A stretch of 64,000 nt of DNA, from the NCBI RefSeq assembly GCF_036325985.1, contig NZ_JAUHLI010000011.1:62001-126000 (forward strand). The letters are read 5' to 3'. The position numbers and the translations under genes are program-made. This DNA is from Alkalimonas cellulosilytica (GTDB taxonomy: Bacteria > Pseudomonadota > Gammaproteobacteria > Enterobacterales > Alteromonadaceae). The notes beneath the pieces are model-generated. The model made no database searches. It was not told where the DNA came from and was given only the letters and a program-made list of their open reading frames with translations. This document shows, piece after piece, positions 24,028-32,534 of this stretch (its first letter is position 1; the number at the start of each line of letters is the position of its first letter).

Positions 24028-24337
24028 GATGCTTGGTTGTGTTCTTCGTTGGGGCAGTACCGGCTTTATTGACATCTTCGGCGGCTTTTTTGAGTTCAGC
24101 CACAGCCGCTTTTTCCTCATCGGTCAAATCAAGAAAGCCTTTTTGTTCTGCTTGTTTTAGTTTTTGATGCAGTTCATGCACCCGCAGGTTGTCACTTAGT
24201 TCGGCCTGCATCTGCTGGCCAAACTGTTTGACCGAGTTGACGGTACGCATGACGGAACGAATAGCACCGGGCAGCCGCTCGGGGCCCAGTACCAGCAAAC
24301 CAACCACTGCGATCACCAACAGTTCCCAGAAGCCCAT
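24005..24337 (-). CDS. tatB: Sec-independent translocase subunit TatB
   Basis: A 110-residue protein with an N-terminal membrane helix containing the LGPERLPG hinge, then an amphipathic helix (IRSVMRTVNSVKQF) and a charged C-terminal region. It forms the receptor with TatC. It directly follows tatA (no gap) and overlaps tatC. Confidence 0.96.
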   Translation of the reverse strand: MGFWELLVIAVVGLLVLGPERLPGAIRSVMRTVNSVKQFGQQMQAELSDNLRVHELHQKLKQAEQKGFLDLTDEEKAAVAELKKAAEDVNKAGTAPTKNTTKHHDDSSGT

Positions 24338-24574
24338 TTACTGTTTTTCGCGCTCTTTACTGTGTTCAGTGTCTGTCTTTTCACGCTCAGACGGCTTACC
24401 TAGCTGTTCCTGCTCTTCTTTGCTACTTTCTTCGTCTTTTACCGAGTTACGAAAGCCTTTGATAGCCGAGCCTAAATCAGAACCTAAACCACGTAATTTT
24501 TTGGTACCAAACAGCAGTACGATGATTGCCAGTACAATCAATAATTGCCAGATACTAATGCCACCAAATCCCAT
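24338..24574 (-). CDS. tatA: Sec-independent translocase subunit TatA
   Basis: The pore-forming Tat subunit, 78 residues: N-terminal membrane helix (SIWQLLIVLAIIVLLFG), the FGTKKLRGLGSDLG hinge and amphipathic helix, and a highly charged tail. First of tatA-tatB-tatC, 34 bases after ubiB. Confidence 0.97.
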   Translation of the reverse strand: MGFGGISIWQLLIVLAIIVLLFGTKKLRGLGSDLGSAIKGFRNSVKDEESSKEEQEQLGKPSEREKTDTEHSKEREKQ

Positions 24575-24608
24575 ATCAACGCCCTTTTACAGCAAGAATC
24601 AATTCAGG

Positions 24609-26237
24609 TTACGACCATACTGCTTTCGCAGCAAAAAATAAAGCGCCAGTTGCTGCCATTGCGGTAGTGAGCAGACCTCCGGTGCTTAGCAGTATACAGG
24701 TGGCTATTAGCAGTGAGCCAGCGGCTATGGTCGCCAGCAATCGGCTTTGTTGTTGCTGGCGTTGTTGCAGTTGCTGAACCAGTAATTCGGATATCGCCTG
24801 CTGCTGTTTAGGCAGTTGTTCCAAAGCGCGATGCAGCAGCGTTGGCATCTGGGGAAGCTTTTCGGCCCAGAAAGGGGCGTTCTCTTTCAGTTGCCGCCAA
24901 AGTGCAGGCAAGCCCATTTGCTGTTGTAGCCAGTTTTCCAGGAAAGGCTTGGCGGTTTTCCACAGATCAAGTTGCGGATAAAGCTGCCGGCCAAGCCCCT
25001 CGATGTACAGCAAGGTTTTTTGCAGCAGCACCAATTGCGGCTGCACCTGCATATTAAAGCGTCGGGCCGTGTTAAAAAGGTTCAGCAGCACATGCCCGAA
25101 AGAGATATCGGCCAATGGCTTTTGAAATATGGGTTCACAGACGGTGCGGATGGCACTCTCGAACTCTTCCACATTGGTATCTGCTGGCACCCAACCCGAG
25201 TCCAGGTGTAACTGGGCCACTTTACGGTAATCGCGGTTGAAGAAAGCGACGAAGTTTTCCGCCAGATAGCGCTTGTCTTCACTGTTGAGTGTGCCCACGA
25301 TACCGCAGTCGATACCAATGTACTTGGGGTTTTGTGGATGCTCGCGCGAGACAAAAATATTGCCTGGGTGCATATCGGCATGAAAAAAGCTGTCACGAAA
25401 TACCTGGGTAAAAAATACCTCAACACCCCGTTTGGCCAGTAGCTCCATATCGGTGCCCTGAGCTTCCAGGGCGGCAATATCGGAAACCGGAATGCCATAA
25501 ATACGCTCCATCACCATCACGTTGTTGCGGCAATCGTCGCTGTAGACATAAGGAATATACAGTGAGTCGGAGTCCATAAAGTTACGGCGTAACTGAATGG
25601 CGTTGGCAGCTTCGCGCTGTAAGTCTAGCTCATCGAGAATGGTTTTGCGGTACTCGGCTACTACCTCGCGCGGTCGCAGGCGTTTACCATCCGGTAAAAA
25701 GCGGGCAGCGGCTTCAGCAGCAGTTTCCATCAGCGATAAATCGGCCAGAATTTGCTTGCGGATGCCCGGGCGGATCACTTTGACCACCACATCGGCATCC
25801 GGGCCATCGGTTTGCTTCATTTTTGCGGCATGCACCTGGGCAATGGAGGCGGAGGCGAGCGGTTGCAAGGAAAAATCACTGAACTTATCGTGAATGTGTT
25901 GCAATCCCATCGCCTGCTCAATCAGGGCCTGGGCTTGCTCACCGGGGAAGGGCGCGACTTTGTCCTGCAGTTTTGCCAGTTCATCGGCCCACTCTGCTGG
26001 CAACAGATCACGTCGGGTAGAGAGCATTTGACCAAGTTTAATCCACACCGGCCCCAGGCTTTGCAGTGCTAAGCGCAATCGTACCCCTTGTGGGGCGTGT
26101 GGATGTTGGTTGCGCAGCCAGAAAGCACTTTTGCGCAGCAGCCGCATGTACCAGGGGCGGTGCTTGATGGGGACCAGTTCATCCAGGCCGTATTGCAATA
26201 ATGTTTTTTGGATCTGATAAAACCGACCGATACGCAT
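24609..26237 (-). CDS. ubiB: Ubiquinone biosynthesis kinase-like protein UbiB
   Basis: An atypical ADCK/ABC1-family kinase-like ATPase required for ubiquinone synthesis, probably helping lipid intermediates leave the membrane. 542 residues. Visible motifs are the KxGQ region (LGPVWIKLGQMLSTRRDLLP), the A-rich nucleotide loop ASASIAQVHAA, the VVVKVIRP lysine, and HADMHPGNIFV as the catalytic loop with GIDCGIVG as the metal-binding DFG equivalent. Two C-terminal membrane segments (about 495-540) anchor it. It lies between ubiJ (3 bases) and tatA. Confidence 0.97.
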   Translation of the reverse strand: MRIGRFYQIQKTLLQYGLDELVPIKHRPWYMRLLRKSAFWLRNQHPHAPQGVRLRLALQSLGPVWIKLGQMLSTRRDLLPAEWADELAKLQDKVAPFPGEQAQALIEQAMGLQHIHDKFSDFSLQPLASASIAQVHAAKMKQTDGPDADVVVKVIRPGIRKQILADLSLMETAAEAAARFLPDGKRLRPREVVAEYRKTILDELDLQREAANAIQLRRNFMDSDSLYIPYVYSDDCRNNVMVMERIYGIPVSDIAALEAQGTDMELLAKRGVEVFFTQVFRDSFFHADMHPGNIFVSREHPQNPKYIGIDCGIVGTLNSEDKRYLAENFVAFFNRDYRKVAQLHLDSGWVPADTNVEEFESAIRTVCEPIFQKPLADISFGHVLLNLFNTARRFNMQVQPQLVLLQKTLLYIEGLGRQLYPQLDLWKTAKPFLENWLQQQMGLPALWRQLKENAPFWAEKLPQMPTLLHRALEQLPKQQQAISELLVQQLQQRQQQQSRLLATIAAGSLLIATCILLSTGGLLTTAMAATGALFFAAKAVWS

Positions 26238-26240
26238 CGG

Positions 26241-26846
26241 TTACTCCTGCCATGGTTTCAGTTGATGTTGCAGCCGTTCCAGCCGGGCATGCAACTGGCT
26301 CACTTCTGCACTGAATTGTTCAATTTCAAGCCGGTGCGGCGTCAGCTGTAGCTCATCTTGTGCCAGCTCCAGGCTCATCTGCTGGAGGGCTTGTTGTTTT
26401 GCACTGATCAGGGCGCTGAGCTGCTGCAGCACCCGGTTTAGCTTATGGGTCAGGCCATCACCAAGATACAAGGCAGCTTTGGCTTGCCAGTCGGGTTGCA
26501 GCTGCTGAAAAAAGCTGCTGAATTGTTGGGCTACCTGAATATCACCATCAATCTGCACCGCATCGCTTTTGATCAGGTGAGTCAGTTGGTTGGGATCGCG
26601 TAACTGTTTCAGGCTGGTCAGATCAGCCCGAATGGCACAATCCACTGCTTCCTGATGCAGATTCAACAGCAGGCTGTTTGTGGTCGCAGTCAGCACCAAG
26701 CGCCAGTCGAACTCAGTCAATTGAAACGCCAACTGCCGGCCAGCCAAACGTTGCAACCTGGCTGCAGCCGCCGGATCCATGGCAATAACCTCTGCCAATG
26801 CTTTTTCGGCCAGACCACAGAGCAATTGGGGAGCCAGCTGCAGCAT
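26241..26846 (-). CDS. ubiJ: Ubiquinone biosynthesis accessory factor UbiJ
   Basis: An SCP2-domain lipid-binding protein (201 residues) that holds ubiquinone intermediates for the soluble Ubi complex with UbiK. The N-terminal SCP2-like part runs to about residue 115 (LQLTEFDWRLVLTATTNSLLL), followed by a C-terminal coiled coil (about 135-198). Its start overlaps the ubiE stop (TGATG). Assignment rests on position between ubiE and ubiB and on this two-part layout. Confidence 0.93.
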   Translation of the reverse strand: MLQLAPQLLCGLAEKALAEVIAMDPAAAARLQRLAGRQLAFQLTEFDWRLVLTATTNSLLLNLHQEAVDCAIRADLTSLKQLRDPNQLTHLIKSDAVQIDGDIQVAQQFSSFFQQLQPDWQAKAALYLGDGLTHKLNRVLQQLSALISAKQQALQQMSLELAQDELQLTPHRLEIEQFSAEVSQLHARLERLQHQLKPWQE

Positions 26847-27601
26847 CAGAATTTGTAACCCCGATGCAAAGCGACAATGCCGCCGGTCAGATTGTGATAA
26901 CTCACCTCGGCAAAGCCTGCCTGCTCCATCATGTGTTGCAGGGTAGCCTGGTCCGGATGCATACGAATGGACTCGGCCAGATACTGGTAGCTTTCGGCAT
27001 CACCAGCGACCAACTGGCCCATTTTGGGCAGTAGATTGAACGAATAAAAGTCGTAGGCTTTGGTCAGCAACTCGGATTGTGGTTTGGAAAACTCCAACAC
27101 CAGCAAGCGGCCACCAGGTTTTAGCACCCGGAACATCGATGCAAGGGCTGCATCTTTGTTGGTAACATTGCGCAGGCCAAAGGCGATGGTAATAATGTCA
27201 AAGCTGTTATCAGCAAAGGGCAGTGCTTCGGCATTGGCCTGTACATACTCGATGTTATCCACCAGCCCCTGATCGCGCAATTTATCACGGCCTACTGCCA
27301 GCATGGAGGCATTGATATCCGCCAGTACTACCTTGCCAGAGGGGCCAACCCGCTTTGAAAATAAGGCGGTCAAATCACCGGTGCCGCCGGCCAGATCCAA
27401 TACCTTTTGCCCAGGCCGGACCGCACTGCAGTCGATAGTAAAGCGTTTCCACAGCCGGTGGATACCGAACGACATCACATCGTTCATCACATCGTACTTG
27501 GCGGCTACTGAGTGAAATACATTGGCGACCAGCGAGACCTTGTCGTCTTCTGCCACGGTTTTGTAGCCAAAGTGGGTGGTTTTTTGGTTGCTGTCGGACA
27601 T
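26846..27601 (-). CDS. ubiE: Demethylmenaquinone/2-methoxy-6-polyprenylbenzoquinol methyltransferase
   Basis: A SAM-dependent C-methyltransferase of ubiquinone and menaquinone synthesis, 251 residues as in E. coli. Signature segments are YDVMNDVMSFGIHRLWK, the SAM site VLDLAGGTGDLTALF, ANAEALPFADNSFD and FGLRNVTNKDAAL. It is the first gene of the run ubiE-ubiJ-ubiB-tat genes-tatD-cyclase-hemB, so the main promoter should be within 27602-27693. Confidence 0.98.
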   Translation of the reverse strand: MSDSNQKTTHFGYKTVAEDDKVSLVANVFHSVAAKYDVMNDVMSFGIHRLWKRFTIDCSAVRPGQKVLDLAGGTGDLTALFSKRVGPSGKVVLADINASMLAVGRDKLRDQGLVDNIEYVQANAEALPFADNSFDIITIAFGLRNVTNKDAALASMFRVLKPGGRLLVLEFSKPQSELLTKAYDFYSFNLLPKMGQLVAGDAESYQYLAESIRMHPDQATLQHMMEQAGFAEVSYHNLTGGIVALHRGYKF

Positions 27602-27693
27602 GTCAGAGCCTTGCAGATAAATTCAGTCGCTAGTGTAAAAGATCTGGCAGCAAGACGCCAACGGAACTGTATTTCTCAGCGGCCGCTACTGTA

Positions 27694-28707
27694 TTACAGC
27701 ATGGTTTCTGTTGCGACCTGGTTGCGGCCGCGGTGTTTGGCGATTTGCAGAATTTGACTGGTTCTGGCTAAAAATTGTTGCCAGTTTTCTTTCGCCTGAT
27801 ACAAGGAGACACCAAGCGAGATGGTCACTTTGGGCAGGGTCTTTTTACTGCGTGATGACACAAAGCGCAGTTTTTCTACTCCTTTCCGCACTTGCTCGGC
27901 AATTTCACCGGCAGTTCGCAAGTCAACATCCGGTAGCAGGATCAGAAACTCTTCGCCACCGGCCCGCACCGGCAGGCCACTGTCTTGCACATAGCTACGT
28001 ACTTTACGGGCTACCTTGCTTAAAATAACGTCACCAATGGTATCGCCATAGTCTTGATTGAATTGGCGGAAGTGATCTAAATCTACCGCAATAGCTGCAA
28101 TTTGTCGTTCTGGTTGCTCGGTAAGCCAGAGCTCCAGGTGCTCCTGCATCGCCAGCCGGTTATACAGGCCGGTCAGCGGATCCAACAGCCTTAGCTGCTT
28201 CACTTCCTTCAGCTCAGTACGCAGCTGGTGGCTTTGCTGATTGGCCAGCTCCAGTTGTTGATTCAGCTGTAAATGGCAGCGCCGGACTTTCTCAGTCGCT
28301 TCTATCAGCTGCATCATATTCAATTTTAATGCCGGGTCGCTGCTGCTGAGTTCAGGTAATTGATGATCCAATAACTCAAGATAATCATTGGTGGCTTCAT
28401 GAGCCAGATCGGTACAACCAGATAAACGGGTGACCATGGTGCTAACCCGTTGCACCAGCTGTTCATTTTGTTGATGGGATTTTTCGATCCAGTGGCTGTA
28501 TAGCTCTGCCATGATAAAGTCATCAAAAGGCAGCCTGGCGGCAACGCGCTGCTCTATGGCTTGACACAAGCCTGCATTTTGGCCACTACTGTATTCATAG
28601 CTGACGGTATAATTGACCGGGTGAGGCGCTAAATTGTGCCTTAACAGGAAAGCCGCCGCCTGAGACGATTTTTCTCGTGCCAGGGCAACCGGGTCATTAT
28701 ACATCAT
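27694..28707 (-). CDS. Cytoplasmic diguanylate cyclase with N-terminal unknown domain
   Basis: A 337-residue protein with no membrane segment. The N-terminal 160 residues form a helical domain (ARExSSQAAAFLLRHNLAPHPVNYTV... region) resembling the poorly characterised N-terminal regions of several GGDEF proteins that bear a P-x-N-Y element. Then come a coiled coil and a GGDEF domain (DPLTGLYNRLAMQEH; active site RAGGEEFLILLP). It would make c-di-GMP. ATG codons at 28707 and 28704 are adjacent; a GGAG lies about 11 bases upstream. It is a single gene, divergent from the DUF885 lipoprotein. Confidence 0.92.
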   Translation of the reverse strand: MMYNDPVALAREKSSQAAAFLLRHNLAPHPVNYTVSYEYSSGQNAGLCQAIEQRVAARLPFDDFIMAELYSHWIEKSHQQNEQLVQRVSTMVTRLSGCTDLAHEATNDYLELLDHQLPELSSSDPALKLNMMQLIEATEKVRRCHLQLNQQLELANQQSHQLRTELKEVKQLRLLDPLTGLYNRLAMQEHLELWLTEQPERQIAAIAVDLDHFRQFNQDYGDTIGDVILSKVARKVRSYVQDSGLPVRAGGEEFLILLPDVDLRTAGEIAEQVRKGVEKLRFVSSRSKKTLPKVTISLGVSLYQAKENWQQFLARTSQILQIAKHRGRNQVATETML

Positions 28708-29016
28708 GACAAGGTAAACTCCGTTTGGATACTACATTAAACCTAGCGCAGTAATGATACATCGATGACTACGCGACTTGTTGTTTTGCTTGGCAAAGCA
28801 AACGTATCGCTTGTAATTTTCTATAACATAGCGACTTCCAGAGCGTTAGCCAAGTGTTTTTTAACATTTCGCCGCATTCTGACTGGCAAAGTGATTGTTG
28901 TACAGGAAAGCTCAGTGAAAATGCGTTTAACTGTCTGCTGTAAGCGTTGATAGAGACTGGATTTGAGTGGTGTTCACGGTAGAATTCATTTACAAACAAG
29001 AAACAGAGGGTACCCC
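28708..29016. other. 309-base divergent gap between the GGDEF gene and the DUF885 lipoprotein gene
   Basis: No gene is supported here. A hairpin TTTGCTT/AAGCAAA with a GGCA loop lies at 28785-28802, and TAGAAT at 28980-28985 is a possible -10 for the lipoprotein gene without a good -35. Nothing else stands out. Confidence 0.5.
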
Positions 29017-30756
29017 ATGCGAATAATGATTTTAGCTGCCTCCATGACCTTGCTGCTCGGTTGCGCCAGTCAGGCAACAGCTCCAGCGATGTCTGATCAG
29101 GCCTTTAGCAGCTTTGCAGCCGAGTTGTGGCAAGCCGAGCAAGAGCGAAGTCGCCCGCAGCCAGGCCAATTAGCGGATATATCAGCCGAGCGACTGGCTG
29201 AATTGGCTGCTGAGCGCCGCGACTGGTTGCAGCAGTTGGACGCTATGGATCTCTCTGGCCTCTCTAAGCAAAATCAGATCAACCATGCAATTTTGCGCTA
29301 TCGCCTGGCGAACAGTTATGATCAGTACCGTTTTGGCGCACAGCGGATGCCGCTGACAGCAGAGTCTGGCTTTCACAACAGCCTGGCTTTTATGGCCCAA
29401 CGGGGTGGCTTCAGACAAAAAAGTGATTTTGACAATTACCTCAGCCAGCTGGCTCAAATGCCCGCGTATTTCGAACAGCAGATGCAGTGGATGCGGCAGG
29501 GACTGGCCGATGGCATGACCCAGCCTCAGGCTGTGCTGACAGGCTTTGAAGAAAGCATCAGTGCTTATGTCACTGAGCAGCCGGAGCAGAATGTATTTTA
29601 TACCCCCTTTCGAAGGCAGCCGGACAGCATCTCGGATGCCGACTGGCAGCAGTTGACGGCCCAGGCAAAGGCGCTGATTAACGAAGCGGTCAATCCGAGT
29701 TATCAGGCATTTTATGAGTTCTTTGTTGGCGAGTATTACCCCAATGCCCGTCAAAGCATTGGAGCCAGTGAGTTACCCGATGGCCGTGCTTACTACCAGA
29801 ACCGGTTGGAGCACTACACCACGCTGCAGATGACACCGGCCGAAATTCATCAGATCGGCTTGGACGAAGTTGCCCGCATCCGGGCTGAAATGCAGCAGGT
29901 GATAGATTCATTGGGTTTTGAAGGCAGTTTTGCTGATTTTGTCGATTACTTACGAACCGATCCGAAGTTTTACGCCGAAACGCCGCAACAACTCATGCAT
30001 TACGCGGCTTATCTGTCGAAAAAAGCTGACGCAGCCTTGCCTCGCTTTTTTCTGCGTGAAACGCTGCCAAGGACGCCTTATGGGGTAGCACCGGTACCGG
30101 ATGAAATTGCCCCTAAATACACCACTGGTCGTTATTTAAGCGCCAATACGGATCGGGATGCCGGTTACTATTGGGTCAATACCTATGCGCTGAATCGCCG
30201 GCCTCTGTATGAAATGGAAGCTCTGACACTGCATGAAGCCGTGCCTGGTCATCATTTGCAAATTGCACTGTCGCAGGAGATGGAACAGCTGCCGGATTAT
30301 CGCCGTAGCTTTTATACCTCGGCTTTTGGTGAAGGCTGGGGCTTGTATGCCGAGTACCTGGGCCTGGAGATGGGCTTTTACCAAAATCCATACGACAACT
30401 TCGGACGTCTGTCTTTTGAAATGTGGCGGGCGGTGCGTTTAGTGGTGGATACCGGACTGCATGCCAAAGGCTGGAGCCGGCAAGAGGCCATCGATTTCTT
30501 GGCCAGCAACAGCGCTTTGTCGATGCACAATGTGGTGACTGAAATCGATCGTTACATCAGCTGGCCCGGGCAGGCGCTCTCCTACAAGCTGGGTGAGTTA
30601 ACGATACGTAGGCTGCGCCAGGAAGCCGAGCAAGCCCTGGGAGATGACTTTGATGTACGTGAGTTCCACCACCAGGTACTGAAGAACGGTAGTGTGCCTC
30701 TGCAGGTATTGGAACAACAGATCCGCCAGTACATTGCGGAAAAGAATACGCGCTGA
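29017..30756 (+). CDS. DUF885-family lipoprotein (putative metallopeptidase)
   Basis: A 579-residue lipoprotein: signal peptide ending in the lipobox LLLGC with the lipidated cysteine at 16. DUF885 proteins are zinc-peptidase-like, and the signature HEAVPGHHLQIAL is seen (first His near residue 406), followed by EGWGLYAEYLG. This HExxxGHH pattern suggests metal binding in the periplasm or at the outer membrane. The ATG at 29017 follows an AGAGGGTA ribosome site and gives the signal peptide; upstream in-frame residues do not. It ends before a good terminator. Peptidase activity is inferred. Confidence 0.9.
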   Translation: MRIMILAASMTLLLGCASQATAPAMSDQAFSSFAAELWQAEQERSRPQPGQLADISAERLAELAAERRDWLQQLDAMDLSGLSKQNQINHAILRYRLANSYDQYRFGAQRMPLTAESGFHNSLAFMAQRGGFRQKSDFDNYLSQLAQMPAYFEQQMQWMRQGLADGMTQPQAVLTGFEESISAYVTEQPEQNVFYTPFRRQPDSISDADWQQLTAQAKALINEAVNPSYQAFYEFFVGEYYPNARQSIGASELPDGRAYYQNRLEHYTTLQMTPAEIHQIGLDEVARIRAEMQQVIDSLGFEGSFADFVDYLRTDPKFYAETPQQLMHYAAYLSKKADAALPRFFLRETLPRTPYGVAPVPDEIAPKYTTGRYLSANTDRDAGYYWVNTYALNRRPLYEMEALTLHEAVPGHHLQIALSQEMEQLPDYRRSFYTSAFGEGWGLYAEYLGLEMGFYQNPYDNFGRLSFEMWRAVRLVVDTGLHAKGWSRQEAIDFLASNSALSMHNVVTEIDRYISWPGQALSYKLGELTIRRLRQEAEQALGDDFDVREFHHQVLKNGSVPLQVLEQQIRQYIAEKNTR

Positions 30757-30781
30757 GTATTGTTATTGATTTTACCAAAGC

Positions 30782-30809
30782 AAAACAGCAGCCTTGGCTG
30801 CTGTTTTTT
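30782..30809 (+). terminator. Terminator after the DUF885 gene
   Basis: Arms AAAACAGCAG and CTGCTGTTTT with a six-base loop, continuing into TTTTTT. The A-rich left side may let it work for the convergent small gene as well. Confidence 0.85.
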
Positions 30810-30824
30810 AACTTGATTCAACGT

Positions 30825-31064
30825 TTAATGTCGAACGGTGATTTTAGGCTCTGTATCGATTTCACCATCTTGATCGATGGCTGCGACCCGATTCCCAGCC
30901 AGTAATACGGCCAGGTTGCCAGTGGTGGAATGTCTTACAAAAGCGAGTTCGTAGCCATAACGCTGTAATTCAGCTACCGAGAATTTTTGTGCCAGATTGA
31001 GCTCATCCCAGATTTGTTGCATCTCCCTGTTCGACTGGCGCCTTTCAATAAGTGCTGCTTGCAT
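30825..31064 (-). CDS. Small conserved-looking hypothetical protein
   Basis: A 79-residue soluble protein that I do not recognise. The N-terminal half is charged and helical (IERRQSNREMQQIWDEL) and the C-terminal half is beta-like (LAFVRHSTTGNLAVLLAGNRVAAID). There is no signal peptide, cysteine or known motif. It is 37 bases downstream of the EVE-domain gene on the same strand and could be cotranscribed. It reads well as a real gene because it fills the space between the EVE gene and the terminator, but coding evidence is modest. Confidence 0.65.
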   Translation of the reverse strand: MQAALIERRQSNREMQQIWDELNLAQKFSVAELQRYGYELAFVRHSTTGNLAVLLAGNRVAAIDQDGEIDTEPKITVRH

Positions 31065-31101
31065 GTGTACACACCCTATTTTCAGTTGCGTCGAAAAAGA
31101 T

Positions 31102-31578
31102 TCAGTCCTGATTGGACAATGCTGTCAGGCTGAGAATAGTACGCCATTCTTGCTCTGTCACGGGCATGACCGATAAGCGGTTGCCTTTCCTGACCAATGG
31201 CATCTGATCCAGTGTACCGATTTTTTTTAACTTGTCTAGCGTTAGAAACTGAGCAAATTTTTGTTCAAATTTAACATCGACTGCTACCCAGCGTGGTGTT
31301 TGTGGATTGGATTTGGCATCAAAGTACGGGCTATCGGGTTTGAACTGACTGGGATCCGGGTAGGCTGCCCGGCTGATGCTGGCAATGCCGGCAATACCCG
31401 GTGGTTTACAGCTGGAATGGTAGATAAATACTTGATCGCCCAGTTGGACCAGATCCCGTAAAAAGTTCCGTGCCTGATAGTTGCGCACGCCATCCCACAG
31501 AAAGCTGCGTTCAGGTTCTGCTGCCAGATCATCAATGCTGAGTTCATCCGGTTCGGTTTTAAACAACCAATAAGCCAT
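31102..31578 (-). CDS. EVE domain-containing protein
   Basis: A 158-residue protein made almost entirely of an EVE (PUA-like) domain: it begins MAYWLFKTEPDELSIDDL, with WDGVRNYQARNFLRD and QVFIYHSSCKPPGIAGIA, the typical family segments. EVE domains bind modified bases in nucleic acid; the cellular role of the stand-alone bacterial proteins is unsettled. It is divergent from tesB with 77 bases between. Confidence 0.94.
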   Translation of the reverse strand: MAYWLFKTEPDELSIDDLAAEPERSFLWDGVRNYQARNFLRDLVQLGDQVFIYHSSCKPPGIAGIASISRAAYPDPSQFKPDSPYFDAKSNPQTPRWVAVDVKFEQKFAQFLTLDKLKKIGTLDQMPLVRKGNRLSVMPVTEQEWRTILSLTALSNQD

Positions 31579-31655
31579 GGTGTAGGTGCTACCCTGAATG
31601 GATTTGTTGTTATACTAGCGCTACCGTCGCAGTAGATAAAGTAAAAGCAGGGTGT

Positions 31656-32534
31656 ATGAGTCAGGTATTGGATAAGTTGTTGTCGTTACTGAAACTGGAG
31701 CCAATAGAGCTTGGACTGTATCGTGGGCAAAGTCAGGACCTGGGCTTTAAAGCGGTGTTTGGCGGCCAGGTGATGGGGCAGGCGTTATCCGCCGCCAAAG
31801 CCACCATCGATGAAGATCGCAAGGTGCACTCGTTTCACTCCTATTTTTTACGGCCAGGCGATGCCAGTAAGCCCATAGTGTATGAGGTCGAAAGTATCCG
31901 TGATGGCAAAAGCTTCAGCACGCGCCGGGTTAGGGCCATTCAGTTTGGTAAGGCCATTTTTTACATGACGGCTTCGTTTCAGCGCGAAGAGGAAGGCTTT
32001 GAGCACCAGGATGCAATGCCAGAGGTGCCAGGGCCGGATGAACTGGTGTCGGATTTAGATTTTTACCAGCAGCATGCCGATAAGATCCCGGAAGCATTGC
32101 GCAGTAAGTTTATCTGCGAAAAACCGATTGAGATGCGGCCGGTTGATTTTCAGAACCCATTCGAGCCCAAGCAAAGCGCGCCCAAACGTTATGTCTGGTT
32201 TAAAGCCAATGGCACCATGCCGGATGATTTGCGGGTGCATAAATACTTGCTGGCGTATGCCTCGGATTTTAACTTTCTGCCTACTGCCTTGCAGCCGCAT
32301 GGCCGTTCATTTTTAGCGCCTAATATGCAGGTGGCTACCATCGATCATGCCATGTGGTTTCATCAGGATTTCCGTTTTGATGACTGGCTGCTTTATGCCG
32401 TCGACAGCCCAAGTGCCTCCGGTGGCCGTGGTCTGGTTCGCGGTCAGTTTTATGATCGTGCCGGCCGTTTGGTAGCCTCCACCATGCAGGAAGGGGTAAT
32501 CCGGCAATATCCGGTGGTGGCAAAGCCGGTTTAA
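31656..32534 (+). CDS. tesB: Acyl-CoA thioesterase II
   Basis: Hydrolyses medium- and long-chain acyl-CoA to fatty acid and CoA. 292 residues with the double hot-dog fold. FGGQVMGQAL is near residue 35, HSFHSYFLRPGD in the first half, and LASTMQEGVIR and the DHAMWFH segment in the second half. The ATG at 31656 begins MSQVLDKLLSLLKLEPIE, as in the family. Its stop overlaps the convergent plsB stop by four bases. Confidence 0.96.
   Translation: MSQVLDKLLSLLKLEPIELGLYRGQSQDLGFKAVFGGQVMGQALSAAKATIDEDRKVHSFHSYFLRPGDASKPIVYEVESIRDGKSFSTRRVRAIQFGKAIFYMTASFQREEEGFEHQDAMPEVPGPDELVSDLDFYQQHADKIPEALRSKFICEKPIEMRPVDFQNPFEPKQSAPKRYVWFKANGTMPDDLRVHKYLLAYASDFNFLPTALQPHGRSFLAPNMQVATIDHAMWFHQDFRFDDWLLYAVDSPSASGGRGLVRGQFYDRAGRLVASTMQEGVIRQYPVVAKPV

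Noticed and set aside
28785..28802. Hairpin in the GGDEF/DUF885 gap as a regulatory RNA
   Set aside because: Seven-base stem with no U-run and no other structure nearby; too weak to claim an RNA gene.
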